Assembly (NCBI RefSeq): GCF_003732265.1
Contig: NZ_MOBK01000009.1
Span: forward strand, 124,001-188,000
Direction of reading: 5' to 3'
DNA: 64,000 nucleotides
Origin: Pseudomonas brassicacearum
Lineage (GTDB): Bacteria > Pseudomonadota > Gammaproteobacteria > Pseudomonadales > Pseudomonadaceae
Shown here: piece by piece, positions 16,128 to 24,972 of the stretch
Layout: the number at the start of each line of letters is the position of its first letter
Position numbering within the stretch: position 1 is the first letter of the stretch
The notes under the pieces: model-generated
What the model was told of the DNA's origin: nothing
The model's input: only the letters and a program-made list of their open reading frames with translations
Databases searched by the model: none
Position numbers and translations under genes: made by a program

Positions 16128-17723
16128 TTACTTCACCTGGGTGGTGGCGAAGTTATTCGTGGTAAGCGGGCTAATGTGATAGCCCTCTACGTTGTTGCGC
16201 ATTGCAGTAAACATACGGGTGTGCGCCATGCTGATCCATGGCTGGTCCTGATTGAAAACCTCCTGGGCTTGCTCGTAGAGCGCTGCACGTTCCGTCGGGT
16301 TCACTTTAGCTCGGGCTTCATCGATCAGCGTCTGGAATTTCTCGTTGCACCAGCGCGCGTAGTTTTCGCCGTTCTTGGCTGCTTCGCAACTCAGCATAGG
16401 CGTCAGGAAGTTATCCGGATCGCCGTTATCACCCGCCCATCCGGCGGAAACCATGTCGTGCTCGCCGTTTTTCGCACGTTTGAGCATTTCGCCCCATTCC
16501 ATGACGCGAATGTCGATCTTGATGCCGACCTTGGCCAGGTCAGCCTGCATCATCTGCGCACCGAGCATCGGGTTCGGGTTGGTCGGCCCGCCGCCGTTAC
16601 GGGTGAACAGTGTAAACGTTGTGCCTTCCGGTACGCCTGCTTCCTTGAGCAAGGCGCGGGCCTTGTCGAGGTCACGCGGCGGGTTGGTCAGTTTGTGGTT
16701 GTAGCCCAGCAGGGTGTCCGGGTACGGGTTGACCGCCACCGTCGCATTGCCTTTGCCGAACAGCGCGTTGACATAAGCGGCCTTGTCGAACGCGATGTCG
16801 ATGGCTTTGCGCACGCGCACATCGCTCATGTATTTGTGCGAGGTGTTCATCGCGATGTAGGAAACGGTCATCGCGTTCAGCTCATCAACCTTGAGGTTGG
16901 TGTCTTTCTTGATGCTCGGGATGTCATCCGGTTTCGGGTACAGCGCGATCTGGCACTCGTTGGCCTTGAGCTTTTGCAGGCGCACATTGTTGTCAGTGGC
17001 AATCGCCAGGATCAACGCGTCAGCCGGTGGCTTGCCACGGAAGTACTCCGGGTTGGCCTTGAAGCGAACCTGAGCGTCCTTGTTGTAGCGCTGGAACACG
17101 AACGGGCCGGTGCCGATCGGCTTGTTGTTCAGGTCGCCGGCCTTGTTCGCCTTGAGCAACTGGTCGGCGTATTCGGCCGAGTAGATCGAGGAGAAGGCCA
17201 TGGCGATGTCGGCCAGGAACGGCGCTTCACGACGGGTCAGGGTGAACTTGACCGTGTTGTCGTCGACTTTCTCGACGCTTTTGAGCAGTTCCTTGAAGCC
17301 CATGCTTTCAAAGTACGGGAAACCCACGCTCGACAGTTTGTGCCATGGGTGGTTCGGGTCCAGCTGACGCTGGAAGCTCCAGACCACGTCGTCGGCGTTC
17401 ATGTCGCGCGTCGGCTTGAAGTAATCGGTGGTGTGAAACTTGACGCCTTTGCGCAGGTGGAACGTGTAGCTCAGACCGTCTTCGCTGATGTCCCAGGAAT
17501 CGGCCAGTGCCGGAATCACTTCCGTGGTGCCCGGCTTGAAGTCCGCCAGACGGTTGAAGATCGTTTCAGCCACGGCGTCGGCTGTGACTGCAGTCGTGTA
17601 CTGGACCATATCGAAGCCTTCCGGACTGGCTTCGGTGCAGACCACCAGGGGTTTGGCGGCGACGCCAACAGCGACACTCAGCAACGCGGCAGCGATGGCC
17701 GCACGTAGGGGAAGCATTTTCAT
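16128..17723 (-). CDS. dppA: Dipeptide-binding periplasmic protein adjacent to dppB (DppA family)
   Basis: The 531-residue extracytoplasmic solute-binding family 5 protein has a Sec signal (MKMLPLRAAIAAALLSVAVG, cut near VAAKP) and the DppA-type opening VVCTEASPEGFD. Downstream, FHLRKGVKFH, NADDVVWSF and KPIGTGPFVFQ are family hallmarks. The start at 17723 is supported by AGAGGG upstream; the frame is open for 54 more bases without a signal-like sequence. It corresponds by position to the fourth dppA gene of the P. aeruginosa cluster. It feeds peptides to DppBCDF. Confidence 0.9.
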   Translation of the reverse strand: MKMLPLRAAIAAALLSVAVGVAAKPLVVCTEASPEGFDMVQYTTAVTADAVAETIFNRLADFKPGTTEVIPALADSWDISEDGLSYTFHLRKGVKFHTTDYFKPTRDMNADDVVWSFQRQLDPNHPWHKLSSVGFPYFESMGFKELLKSVEKVDDNTVKFTLTRREAPFLADIAMAFSSIYSAEYADQLLKANKAGDLNNKPIGTGPFVFQRYNKDAQVRFKANPEYFRGKPPADALILAIATDNNVRLQKLKANECQIALYPKPDDIPSIKKDTNLKVDELNAMTVSYIAMNTSHKYMSDVRVRKAIDIAFDKAAYVNALFGKGNATVAVNPYPDTLLGYNHKLTNPPRDLDKARALLKEAGVPEGTTFTLFTRNGGGPTNPNPMLGAQMMQADLAKVGIKIDIRVMEWGEMLKRAKNGEHDMVSAGWAGDNGDPDNFLTPMLSCEAAKNGENYARWCNEKFQTLIDEARAKVNPTERAALYEQAQEVFNQDQPWISMAHTRMFTAMRNNVEGYHISPLTTNNFATTQVK

Positions 17724-17755
17724 CAAGAACCCTCTGCAATCAGTTAAAGGACTAA

Positions 17756-17795
17756 TGCCCAACGGTTGATTCGTCACTGAATCAGCCGTTGGGCA
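17756..17795 (-). terminator. Hairpin after the OprD-family porin gene
   Basis: TGCCCAACGG and CCGTTGGGCA flank a second paired part (TGATTC/GAATCA), a stem of about 17 bp with one mismatch. It begins 7 bases past the porin stop on the minus strand and is followed by TTAGTCCTTT, a weak T-tract. Confidence 0.55.
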
Positions 17796-17801
17796 GGTGC
17801 A

Positions 17802-19214
17802 TTACAGGATGTTGAAAGGAATGGTGGTCACGAGGCGGAACTCGTTGATGCTGCCATCACCCTGGTTTTCACTGGCGCGGTGAGCGGTGTAGGTCGCGCG
17901 AACAGTGGTGGCCTTGAGCGGGCCGCTCTGAATGGCGTACGTAGAACCGATGCCGTATTCGTAATGATGCTCGCCGTCCATGTTCTTAACGTCGTAGGCA
18001 GTGCCGGTGTAGTGAGTACCGTCGATGCCCCAGCCGCGAGCCTGATAGATGTTGAACTTCAGGCCTGGCACGCCGTATTCAGCCATGTTCAGACCGTAGG
18101 CAACCTGGAAGGATTTCTCGTTCGGGCCGTTGAAGTCCGACAGCAGGGAGTTGGCCAGGTAGATGCCGTTGGTTTCGTGCAGGTAGTCGAAGTACTCGTT
18201 ACCGTTAATTTCCTGGTACGAGAAGGTCAGGGTGTGAGCCTGGTGAGTCAGGCCGAACGACAGGGAGCCAGCCTGGTTGTCGATTCCGCCCAGCAGTCTT
18301 TTACCTTCGTCGACGGTCTTGTAGTAGTTCAGACCGGTGGTCAGGCTCAGTACCGAACTGTCACCCAACACGTGGCTGGCGCCAAAGTAGTACTGGTTCC
18401 AGAAGTCTTCGGCCTGGGTCGCCCACAGGCTGGTGGTCAGGCTGGCGAAAGGGGTATAGGTGAGACCTGCCGTATTGACGTGATCGGTTTCAGCCGTAAT
18501 GTTTTGGTATTCGGAGCGGAACTTGCTCAGGCTTTCTTCGGTACGCGGCGAAACGCGGTCAAAGGTCCCCAGGTCGAAAGCCAGGTTGTTCAGCTCTTCG
18601 CTGTGGACCGCGACGCCCTGGAAGCTCGAAGGCAGTGGACGGTTACCGATCACATCGACCTGCGGGCTGCTGAAGTTCATGCGGCCGGCGGTCAGGGTGG
18701 TGTTGGAGATGCGCGCCTTGACGTTGGCCAGGCCTAGCTTGCTCCACTGACCTTGAGCGTCGCCGCCTTCTTTGGTCAGGGTACGGTTGTTGCCCGCGCC
18801 TGGACGGGAGCCCGGTGCGCCACCGTTGTTGGAAGCCAGGTTCTCGCGATCGCGTTCCAGAGCAACAGCGTTGTAGGCGGCCACTTCGGTGCTGAAACCT
18901 ACAGTGCCTTCGGTGAAGCCGGAGTTGTACTTGACGATGGTGCCTTGAACCCAGTTGATACGACGATCAGTCGGGGTGGCTACACCGTCTTTGCGGTAAG
19001 TGAACTTGCTGCCACGTTTCAGTTGTTCGTTGGCGTACCAGTTGCGTGTGGTGCCGGAGATGGATTGACCTTCGACGAAGCCCGTTGCATCAGCTTGTGC
19101 ACTTTTGGTGTTGACCGTCACCGGGGTGAATTCCTGGCTCTGGGTTTCTGCGTACGCCGAGGCGGTTACGCTGCTGATGGCCAAGGCCAATAACGCGGTG
19201 CTGCTCAGTTTCAT
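17802..19214 (-). CDS. opdP: OprD-family outer-membrane porin (OpdP-like, dipeptide uptake)
   Basis: The 470-residue protein has a signal peptide (MKLSSTALLALAISSVTASA, cut after AYA) and the OprD-family features SISGTTRNWYANEQL, INWVQGTIVKYNSGFTEGTVGF, INGNEYFDYLHETNG and a C-terminal strand ending in PFNIL. This predicts an 18-strand barrel for small peptides or basic amino acids. The position between dppA-type genes matches OpdP in P. aeruginosa, which passes glycine-glutamate and other dipeptides. Substrate is inferred from context. Confidence 0.88.
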   Translation of the reverse strand: MKLSSTALLALAISSVTASAYAETQSQEFTPVTVNTKSAQADATGFVEGQSISGTTRNWYANEQLKRGSKFTYRKDGVATPTDRRINWVQGTIVKYNSGFTEGTVGFSTEVAAYNAVALERDRENLASNNGGAPGSRPGAGNNRTLTKEGGDAQGQWSKLGLANVKARISNTTLTAGRMNFSSPQVDVIGNRPLPSSFQGVAVHSEELNNLAFDLGTFDRVSPRTEESLSKFRSEYQNITAETDHVNTAGLTYTPFASLTTSLWATQAEDFWNQYYFGASHVLGDSSVLSLTTGLNYYKTVDEGKRLLGGIDNQAGSLSFGLTHQAHTLTFSYQEINGNEYFDYLHETNGIYLANSLLSDFNGPNEKSFQVAYGLNMAEYGVPGLKFNIYQARGWGIDGTHYTGTAYDVKNMDGEHHYEYGIGSTYAIQSGPLKATTVRATYTAHRASENQGDGSINEFRLVTTIPFNIL

Positions 19215-19386
19215 GGGTGAAGCTCCTTACTTTCTTTTTTTTGATGCCGGTCTTATTGGGTGATCCGGCTATTTGGTTTAGAACTCATACATGGCATCGC
19301 AAACGTTTGCTGTAAGCCGAATTGACGAATTACGGCAATACGCTTGCGTGAGGGCGTGCTACGCCCCCAGCGTTCTGGCTAATCGG

Positions 19387-20988
19387 TTATTGGTCGATAC
19401 TGACGCCCGAGAACACGTTGCGGCCGAAGGGGCTGACTTTGAACCCTTCGACTTTGGCGCTTAACGGCTGGTTAACCGTCGAGTGGGCGACTGGCGTGAT
19501 TGGCACCTGCTGTTTGAGGTACTGCTGCGCCTGTTTGTACAGCACGGTGCGTTGGTCGCGGTCGGTGACGACCTTGGCCTGCTTGACCAGCTTGTCGTAA
19601 GCCGGATCACACCACATGGAGTAGTTGTTGCCGCCAATGGCGTCGCAGCTGTAAAGCGTGCCGAGCCAGTTGTCCGGGTCTCCATTGTCCCCGGTCCAGC
19701 CGATCAGGCTGATGTCGTGTTCGCCATTCTTGGTGCGCTTGATGTACTCGCCCCATTCATAGCTGACGATCTTCACTTTGAGACCGATTTTTGCCCAGTC
19801 AGCCTGGAGCATTTCGGCCATCAACTTGGCGTTCGGGTTGTAAGGGCGCTGAACGGGCATCGCCCACAGGGTGATTTCGGTGCCTTCCTTCACGCCGGCA
19901 GCCTTGAGCAATTCCTTGGCTTTTTCCGGGTTGTAGGCGGCGTCCTTGATCGTTTCGTCGTACGACCATTGGGTCGGCGGCATGGCGTTGACGGCCAACT
20001 GCCCGGCGCCTTGGTAGACGGCGTTGAGAATGCTTTGCTTGTTCACCGCCATGTCCAGCGCCTGACGCACTTCGAGCTGGTCGAAAGGCTTGTGCCGAAC
20101 GTTGTAGGCGATGTAACCGAGGTTGAAACCAGGCTTCTCGATGAGCTTGAGTTTTTCGTCGTTCTTCAGCGCAGTTACATCGGCAGGGCGAGGGTGCAGG
20201 GTGATCTGGCACTCGTTGGCCTTGAGTTTCTGTACTCGCACCGAAGCGTCGGTGTTGATGGCGAAAATCAGGTTGTCGAGCTTGACCCGGCTCGGGTCCC
20301 AGTACTGCTTGTTGCCGGTGTAACGGATGTTGGAGTCTTTCTGATAACTCTTGAACACAAACGGCCCAGTGCCGATCGGCTTCTGGTTGATGTCGCTCGG
20401 TTTGCCGCCCGCCAGCAGCTTGTCGGCGTATTCGGCGGACAGGATGGCGGCAAAGCTCATGGCGATGTTCTGGATGAACGCGGCGTCGACGCTGTTGAGC
20501 GTCATGACCACGGTCAGCGGCCCGGTCTTTTCGACCTTGGCGATGTTCTTGTTCAGGCTCATCCCGTTGAAATACGGGAACTCGGTCGGATAAGCCTTAC
20601 GGAAAGGAAGTTGCGGATCGAGCATGCGATTAAACGTGAACAGCACGTCATCGGCGTTGAAGTCACGGGTCGGCGTGAAGTAGGGAGTGGTATGAAACTT
20701 CACCCCTTCGCGCAGGTGAAAGGTGTACTTGAGGCCGTCTTCGGAAATATCCCAACTGGTGGCCAGGCCCGGTACGACATTGGTCGCGCCTTTTTCAAAC
20801 TCTGCCAAACGGTTGTACAGCGGCTCGGCGGCGTCGTTATCGGTCGCAGTGGTGTACTGCGCCGTATCGAAACCGGCGGGGCTGCCTTCAGAGCAGAACA
20901 CCAGGCTGTTATTGGCGGCCTGGCTGATGGAAGTGGCGGCCAACAGGCCGGTGCCCAGTAATGCGGATAAAACCAAGGAATGGCGCAT
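19387..20988 (-). CDS. Second DppA-family dipeptide-binding protein
   Basis: The 533-residue family 5 binding protein has a Sec signal (MRHSLVLSALLGTGLLAATS, cut near SQA) and starts the mature part with LVFCSEGSPAGFDTAQYTTA. The internal hallmarks FHLREGVKFHTTPYF, NADDVLFTFNRM and QKPIGTGPFVFKSYQKDSNI are shared almost word for word with the neighbour at 21296-22921, so the two are recent paralogues. GAGGGAG before the ATG at 20988 supports the start. It probably has a different peptide preference from its neighbours. Confidence 0.9.
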   Translation of the reverse strand: MRHSLVLSALLGTGLLAATSISQAANNSLVFCSEGSPAGFDTAQYTTATDNDAAEPLYNRLAEFEKGATNVVPGLATSWDISEDGLKYTFHLREGVKFHTTPYFTPTRDFNADDVLFTFNRMLDPQLPFRKAYPTEFPYFNGMSLNKNIAKVEKTGPLTVVMTLNSVDAAFIQNIAMSFAAILSAEYADKLLAGGKPSDINQKPIGTGPFVFKSYQKDSNIRYTGNKQYWDPSRVKLDNLIFAINTDASVRVQKLKANECQITLHPRPADVTALKNDEKLKLIEKPGFNLGYIAYNVRHKPFDQLEVRQALDMAVNKQSILNAVYQGAGQLAVNAMPPTQWSYDETIKDAAYNPEKAKELLKAAGVKEGTEITLWAMPVQRPYNPNAKLMAEMLQADWAKIGLKVKIVSYEWGEYIKRTKNGEHDISLIGWTGDNGDPDNWLGTLYSCDAIGGNNYSMWCDPAYDKLVKQAKVVTDRDQRTVLYKQAQQYLKQQVPITPVAHSTVNQPLSAKVEGFKVSPFGRNVFSGVSIDQ

Positions 20989-21258
20989 GACGCTCCCTCT
21001 TGTAATCACGAGTGTTTTGACAATGAGCCGCCGTCCCGTCCTGGAACGTGGAGGATCATTGACTTCAAACCATGCTTTTCAGCAATAACCGAGTGCCCAC
21101 ACATGAGCTGGTCAGAACCCGACGGTATGACCCGTGGATCTGGCAGTAAATGCGTAGAGTCCTAAAGACTCGTAGGAAATGGCAACACGTCCGACCCCGC
21201 GGCCGTAGTACGTGGCGGAATTGGATGTAAGAGTTTTCCTACTTTCTCGGCAGATAAA
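20989..21258. other. Intergenic region between two dppA-type genes
   Basis: No gene is supported. It holds a short GAGTC/GACTC hairpin near 21156-21170. The minus-strand gene at 19387-20988 probably has its own promoter here, because a strong terminator closes the gene before it, but I cannot place that promoter. Confidence 0.4.
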
Positions 21259-21289
21259 GCAACGGCGACGTCAAAAACGTCGCCGTTGC
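21259..21289 (-). terminator. Intrinsic terminator of the third dppA-type gene
   Basis: GCAACGGCGACGT and ACGTCGCCGTTGC form a perfect 13-bp stem with a 5-base loop, followed on the minus strand by TTTATC. It starts 7 bases past the stop at 21296. Confidence 0.8.
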
Positions 21290-21295
21290 AAAACC

Positions 21296-22921
21296 TTATT
21301 TGCTGACGCTGACGCCGTAGAAGGAGTTCAAGCCAAACGGGCTGATCTTGAAATCCTGCACTTCGTTGCGCATTGGTTGGAACACCGTCGAGTGAGCGAT
21401 AGGTGTCATTGGAACTGCATCTTTGAGGACGTGTTGCGCCTGTTTGTACAGTTCGGTGCGCTTGGCCTGGTCGGTCGTGCGCTTGGCTTCTTTTACGATG
21501 CCGTCGAACTTCTTGTCGCACCACTTGGAGAAGTTGTTGCCTTCCAGCGAATCACAGCCGAACAGCACGTTCAGCCAGTTGTCCGGATCACCATTGTCGC
21601 CGCTCCAGCCAATCAGCATGGCCTGGTTCTCGCCACCTTTGGAGCGCTTGATGTACTCGCCCCACTCGTAGCTCTGGATCTTGACCTTGAGGCCGATCTT
21701 GGACCAGTCAGACTGCAGCATTTCTGCCATCAGCTTGGCGTTCGGGTTGTATGGACGCTGTACCGGCATCGCCCAGAGAACGATTTCGGTGCCCTCTTTC
21801 ACGCCGGCTTCCTTGAGCAGCTCTTTGGCTTTCTCAGGGTTGTACGGCGCATCCTTGATGGTGGTGTCGTAGGACCACTGGGTCGGAGGCATGGCGTTGA
21901 CGGCCAGTTGGCCGGCGCCTTGGTACACGGAGTCAATGATCTGTTGCTTGTTGACGGCCATGTCCAGTGCCTGGCGAACCTTCAGTTCGGCCAACGGGTT
22001 TGCATCCGTTTGCCCTTTGACTTTAGGCATCACGTTGTAGGCGATGTAACCCAGGTTGAAACCTGCCTGATCAGGCACTTTCAGGGTCTTGTCTTCTTTG
22101 AGCGCCTTCAAGTCGGCTGGACGCGGGAACAGAGTGATCTGGCACTCGCCCTTCTTCAGCTTCTGGATACGCACCGACGGGTCGGTGGTGATGGCGAAGA
22201 TCAGGTTGTCGATCTTGACGTCGTCAGGCTTCCAGTAGTCTTTGTTCCCGGTGTAGCGGATGTTGGAGTCTTTCTGATAGCTCTTGAACACGAACGGACC
22301 AGTGCCGACCGGCTTCTGGTTGATGTCCGCCGCTTTGCCTTCTTTCAGCAGCTGGGCTGCGTACTCGGCGGACTGCACCGAGGCGAAGCTCATGGCCATG
22401 TTCTGGATGAACGCGGCATCCACTTCTTTCAAAGTGAACTTGACGGTTTTGTCGTCGACTTTATCGATCTTGGTGATGTTGGTGTCCATCCCCATGTCGG
22501 TGAAGTACGGGAATTCAGTCGGGTACGCCTTACGGAACGGGTCATCCTTGTTAATCATGCGATTAAAGGTGAACAGCACGTCATCGGCATTGAAGTCACG
22601 AGTCGGCTTGAAGTACGGGGTGGTGTGGAACTTGACGCCATCACGCAGGTGGAAGGTGTACGTCAGGCCGTCCGGGGTAATGTCCCAGCTGGTCGCCAGG
22701 CCAGGAATCACGGCGGTGCCGCCGCGCTCGAACTGGGTCAGGCGGTTGAACATGGTTTCTGCAGAGGCGTCGAAGTCGGTTCCGGTGGTGTATTGACCCG
22801 GATCGAAACCGGCCGGGCTCCCTTCGGAGCAGAACACCAGGTTAGTCGCGGCTTGGGCGAAGGGTGCGCTAGCTAACAAGCTGGCGCCGAGTAAAAACGG
22901 AATGACCGCGTTTTTAAGCAT
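21296..22921 (-). CDS. Third DppA-family dipeptide-binding protein
   Basis: The 541-residue binding protein has a Sec signal (MLKNAVIPFLLGASLLASAP, cut after AQA) and the mature start TNLVFCSEGSPAGFDPGQYT. Like its neighbour it contains FHLRDGVKFHTTPYFKPTRD and KPVGTGPFVFKSYQKDSNI. It differs mainly in a short insertion near PKVKGQTDANPLAELKVRQ. It is the first gene of the cluster on the minus strand and ends in a strong terminator, so it may be expressed separately from the rest. Confidence 0.9.
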   Translation of the reverse strand: MLKNAVIPFLLGASLLASAPFAQAATNLVFCSEGSPAGFDPGQYTTGTDFDASAETMFNRLTQFERGGTAVIPGLATSWDITPDGLTYTFHLRDGVKFHTTPYFKPTRDFNADDVLFTFNRMINKDDPFRKAYPTEFPYFTDMGMDTNITKIDKVDDKTVKFTLKEVDAAFIQNMAMSFASVQSAEYAAQLLKEGKAADINQKPVGTGPFVFKSYQKDSNIRYTGNKDYWKPDDVKIDNLIFAITTDPSVRIQKLKKGECQITLFPRPADLKALKEDKTLKVPDQAGFNLGYIAYNVMPKVKGQTDANPLAELKVRQALDMAVNKQQIIDSVYQGAGQLAVNAMPPTQWSYDTTIKDAPYNPEKAKELLKEAGVKEGTEIVLWAMPVQRPYNPNAKLMAEMLQSDWSKIGLKVKIQSYEWGEYIKRSKGGENQAMLIGWSGDNGDPDNWLNVLFGCDSLEGNNFSKWCDKKFDGIVKEAKRTTDQAKRTELYKQAQHVLKDAVPMTPIAHSTVFQPMRNEVQDFKISPFGLNSFYGVSVSK

Positions 22922-23846
22922 GGTGGCCTCATGTTTGTTGTCATTTTTGGAATTAGAGGACGACCTCGTGAGTCGACCTGCGGATACTTATGCAGGGGCC
23001 GTACCCAATGCAAGATGCAGAGCGACCACAGGCGTTAAACAGTGGCACGTACGTACCTTAATGTCGCATTTGTATAAATTCACGCGCATTTGACCGTTTG
23101 CGCGGGTTTTTTTCGGTGCAACCGGCGCACCGCAGCGGGGCAGTTGGCGGGGCTTGCGCACCCGGTTGGAGCGTGGTGTTACTTATTTATACCCACGCTT
23201 TGGGGGCTGAATGTGTTGGGTGGGGGGACTGTTTGGGATTGAGAATGTTTTGCGCCGCGGTGGGTTGCTGTTGAGTTTGGGGGCGTGTGGTAGGTATTTG
23301 TTGTTTAAAGGATTTGTTGTGGCGGTGGGTGCAGTTTGACTGGCAGGTGTTTGTCAGTGGACATCTTGGTTGTTGATCTAATCAGTACATTTGTGGCGAC
23401 GGTTGGCGCACGGTCGTGGGCTATGCATTTATAGGTGGTACTGGGTGCAACCTTGGCTTTTTGTTGGTGGCGCCTTTGTCGATGGCGGTGTACATATCCA
23501 TTCCTGCGGTTACGGCCACTTAGGGTTTCGCCCTTACGGCGACTCACTTTTTTTTCAAACGCCAAAAAAAAGTAAGCAAAAAAAGGCTCGCCCCGAGCGT
23601 CCGGCCCCTCGCCTAGGCTCGGCGTTCCTTCGCTCCGGTATCCATCCGGGGACACTGCCCTCCGGTCTGCTTCGCTACGACCTACATGCAGCGTGTTCGA
23701 CTGCGTCGAACGGCGCTGCGCGCCACTCCCCGGATGAACACCTCCACTCAGCCTCCCGAAGGGGCGGGCAGATCAAAAGCTGCAGGCGAGCTAACGCTCG
23801 GCCTGATGAGTGGTGAGGAGCAACGGCTGTACGACGATTTACTGAA
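22922..23846. other. Long region without a convincing gene; likely dispersed repetitive sequence
   Basis: The first 170 bases should hold the promoter of the dppA-type gene. From about 23170 the plus strand becomes G- and T-rich, and 23380-23780 contains the stretch ending in CGCCAAAAAAAAGTAAGC that I recall as a dispersed intergenic sequence of Pseudomonas genomes. Open frames on both strands (for example minus 23655-23305) lack ribosome sites and natural composition. I do not support any of them as genes. Confidence 0.45.
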
Positions 23847-23944
23847 GGAGTGAGCCTGCTCGCGATGGCGGCCTGAAAGCCGACCAATCTCTATCTGATG
23901 TACGTAGATCAAAATGTGGGAGCGAGCCTGCTCGCGAAGACGGC
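23847..23944. repeat. Two REP-like units in direct orientation
   Basis: GGAGTGAGCCTGCTCGCGATGGCGGCC (first, degenerate) and TGTGGGAGCGAGCC plus TGCTCGCGAAGACGGCC (second, near-canonical) point the same way, unlike the inverted pairs elsewhere in the window. Confidence 0.65.
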
Positions 23945-23988
23945 CTCACAACAGCTAAATTTCTTTCTGCCACCCCCCCACTGCTCAT

Positions 23989-24038
23989 TCCCACGCTCCC
24001 GTGTGGGAATGCCGCCAGGGACGCTCCGCGTTCCGTTT
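23989..24038. repeat. Second short repeat family with a GTGGGAATG hairpin
   Basis: CATTCCCACGCTCCCGTGTG continues into GGAATGCC and a GGGACGCTCCGCGTTCC tail. CATTCCCAC pairs with GTGGGAATG. I recall this as a separate dispersed repeat of fluorescent pseudomonads, distinct from the REP family. Confidence 0.5.
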
Positions 24039-24109
24039 TGTGTTGAACGATGTGTAAAAAACACAGAGCTTTCCCACGCATTTTTCAGGTTGCCGGGTAG
24101 GAAGCAGTG

Positions 24110-24368
24110 CCCCTAACCTCTGGCTGTCGCTGCGATTTCAGCGACCGGGTGTGGAAACCTGGATCTTTTAGTAGCCGCATAGCTGGACCATCGTAATCGT
24201 TGCCGACGTCTTCTTTCGTCTGCAAACTGCGTCATGGCGGCTGTGCGTGGGCAGACTTCGGTCTGGCCGGGTCCTACTAACCGGTATTTCCACCCTGCGT
24301 GCAGCCGCCACCTAATTGTCGTGTGGAAACGACATTGGATGGCTCCCATTTATAAGTAGGAGCATTCC
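24110..24368 (+). promoter_or_regulatory. Highly structured leader of the DUF6124-type gene, probable cis-regulatory RNA
   Basis: Five hairpins can be drawn by hand: GTCGCTG/CAGCGAC (24126-24145); CCGGGT/ACCTGG with loop GTGGAA (24145-24162); TGGCGGCTG (24235-24243) with CAGCCGCCA (24302-24310), enclosing CAGAC-TTCG-GTCTG (24252-24265), a UUCG tetraloop with C-G closing; TGTCGT/ACGACA with loop GTGGAA again (24317-24334); and GCTCC (24342-24346) with GGAGC (24359-24363), which hides the Shine-Dalgarno. A single-stranded TTCCAC at 24288-24293 is complementary to both GTGGAA loops. The GGA-in-loop pattern resembles RsmA/RsmE sites. Structure is seen; function is inferred. Confidence 0.7.
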
Positions 24369-24740
24369 ATGGATAAGTTAATTCCCGATCCACCCATCAC
24401 CCCCGAAGCTGAAACCGAAGCCGAAGACTTACGCGCCGAGACGCTACTAAAAGACCGCGAAGCCATAAAACGCGCCCTCGATTACTACCTCGATCCCCCC
24501 GACCAATACACCGAAAAACCCCGCCGCCCCAGCACGATGTATATGATCGCCCCGAACATGGACACCGAAAGCCTGCTGGCCCAGGCCTGCGAGTCATTGG
24601 CCTCTGCCAGCGTCATGACCAGTGATTTCGCCGCCAACCTGATCGGCCCGCAGCGTAATACGGTGTTGGCGATTCAGCAGATCATCATGCTGGCGGAGTT
24701 GGCGGTGAATCGCGCCTTGGATAACGTCGATCCGGCGTAG
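24369..24740 (+). CDS. Small DUF6124 (formerly DUF3077)-type protein
   Basis: The 123-residue protein begins MDKLIPDPPITPEAETE, with an acidic N-terminal third, a tyrosine/proline-rich middle (YYLDPPDQYTEKPRRPS) and a helical C-terminal half (LLAQACESLASASVMTSDFA and LAIQQIIMLAELAVNRAL). This matches a family found in many copies in fluorescent pseudomonads and not known to me with a function. No signal or membrane segment is seen. AGGAG lies 6 bases before the ATG but is paired in a hairpin, so translation is probably regulated through the leader. Confidence 0.8.
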   Translation: MDKLIPDPPITPEAETEAEDLRAETLLKDREAIKRALDYYLDPPDQYTEKPRRPSTMYMIAPNMDTESLLAQACESLASASVMTSDFAANLIGPQRNTVLAIQQIIMLAELAVNRALDNVDPA

Positions 24741-24763
24741 TAGTTCAAAGACCGCGTTATCGT

Positions 24764-24867
24764 CCTTCGCGAGCAAGTCGAATCGTCGCACCGCCGCTCC
24801 CACATTTAACCGAGATCCTGCATAAGAAGGCGGTCGAATGTGGGAGCGAGCCTGCTCGCGAAGGCGG
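24764..24867. repeat. Inverted REP pair with one expanded unit
   Basis: The right unit is a normal REP (TGTGGGAGCGAGCC, TGCTCGCGAAGG). The left unit, read on the minus strand, has an extra segment GGCGGTGCGACGATTCGAC between the stem arms. The same expanded form recurs at 37947-37991. Confidence 0.75.
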
Positions 24868-24921
24868 TGGGCCAGTCACTACATAACCTGAAGGGTCCAC
24901 CCCGACTTTTGGCAGGCAACA

Positions 24922-24955
24922 AAAAACGGCGATCACTCCAGTGATCGCCGTTTTT
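24922..24955. terminator. Intrinsic terminator of the SIMPL gene
   Basis: AAAAACGGCGATCACT and AGTGATCGCCGTTTTT form a 16-bp symmetric stem around CC. It lies 18 bases past the stop of the minus-strand gene and can work in both directions. Confidence 0.85.
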
Positions 24956-24972
24956 ATGTACGGACTATCGAA

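Noticed and set aside
19350..19366. GGGCG/CGCCC hairpin after the second dppA-type gene as a terminator
   Set aside because: The stem is 5 bp and is not followed by a T-run on the minus strand.
23305..23655. 116-residue minus-strand open frame in the gene-free stretch
   Set aside because: It has no ribosome site or domain and lies in sequence I take to be a dispersed repeat.
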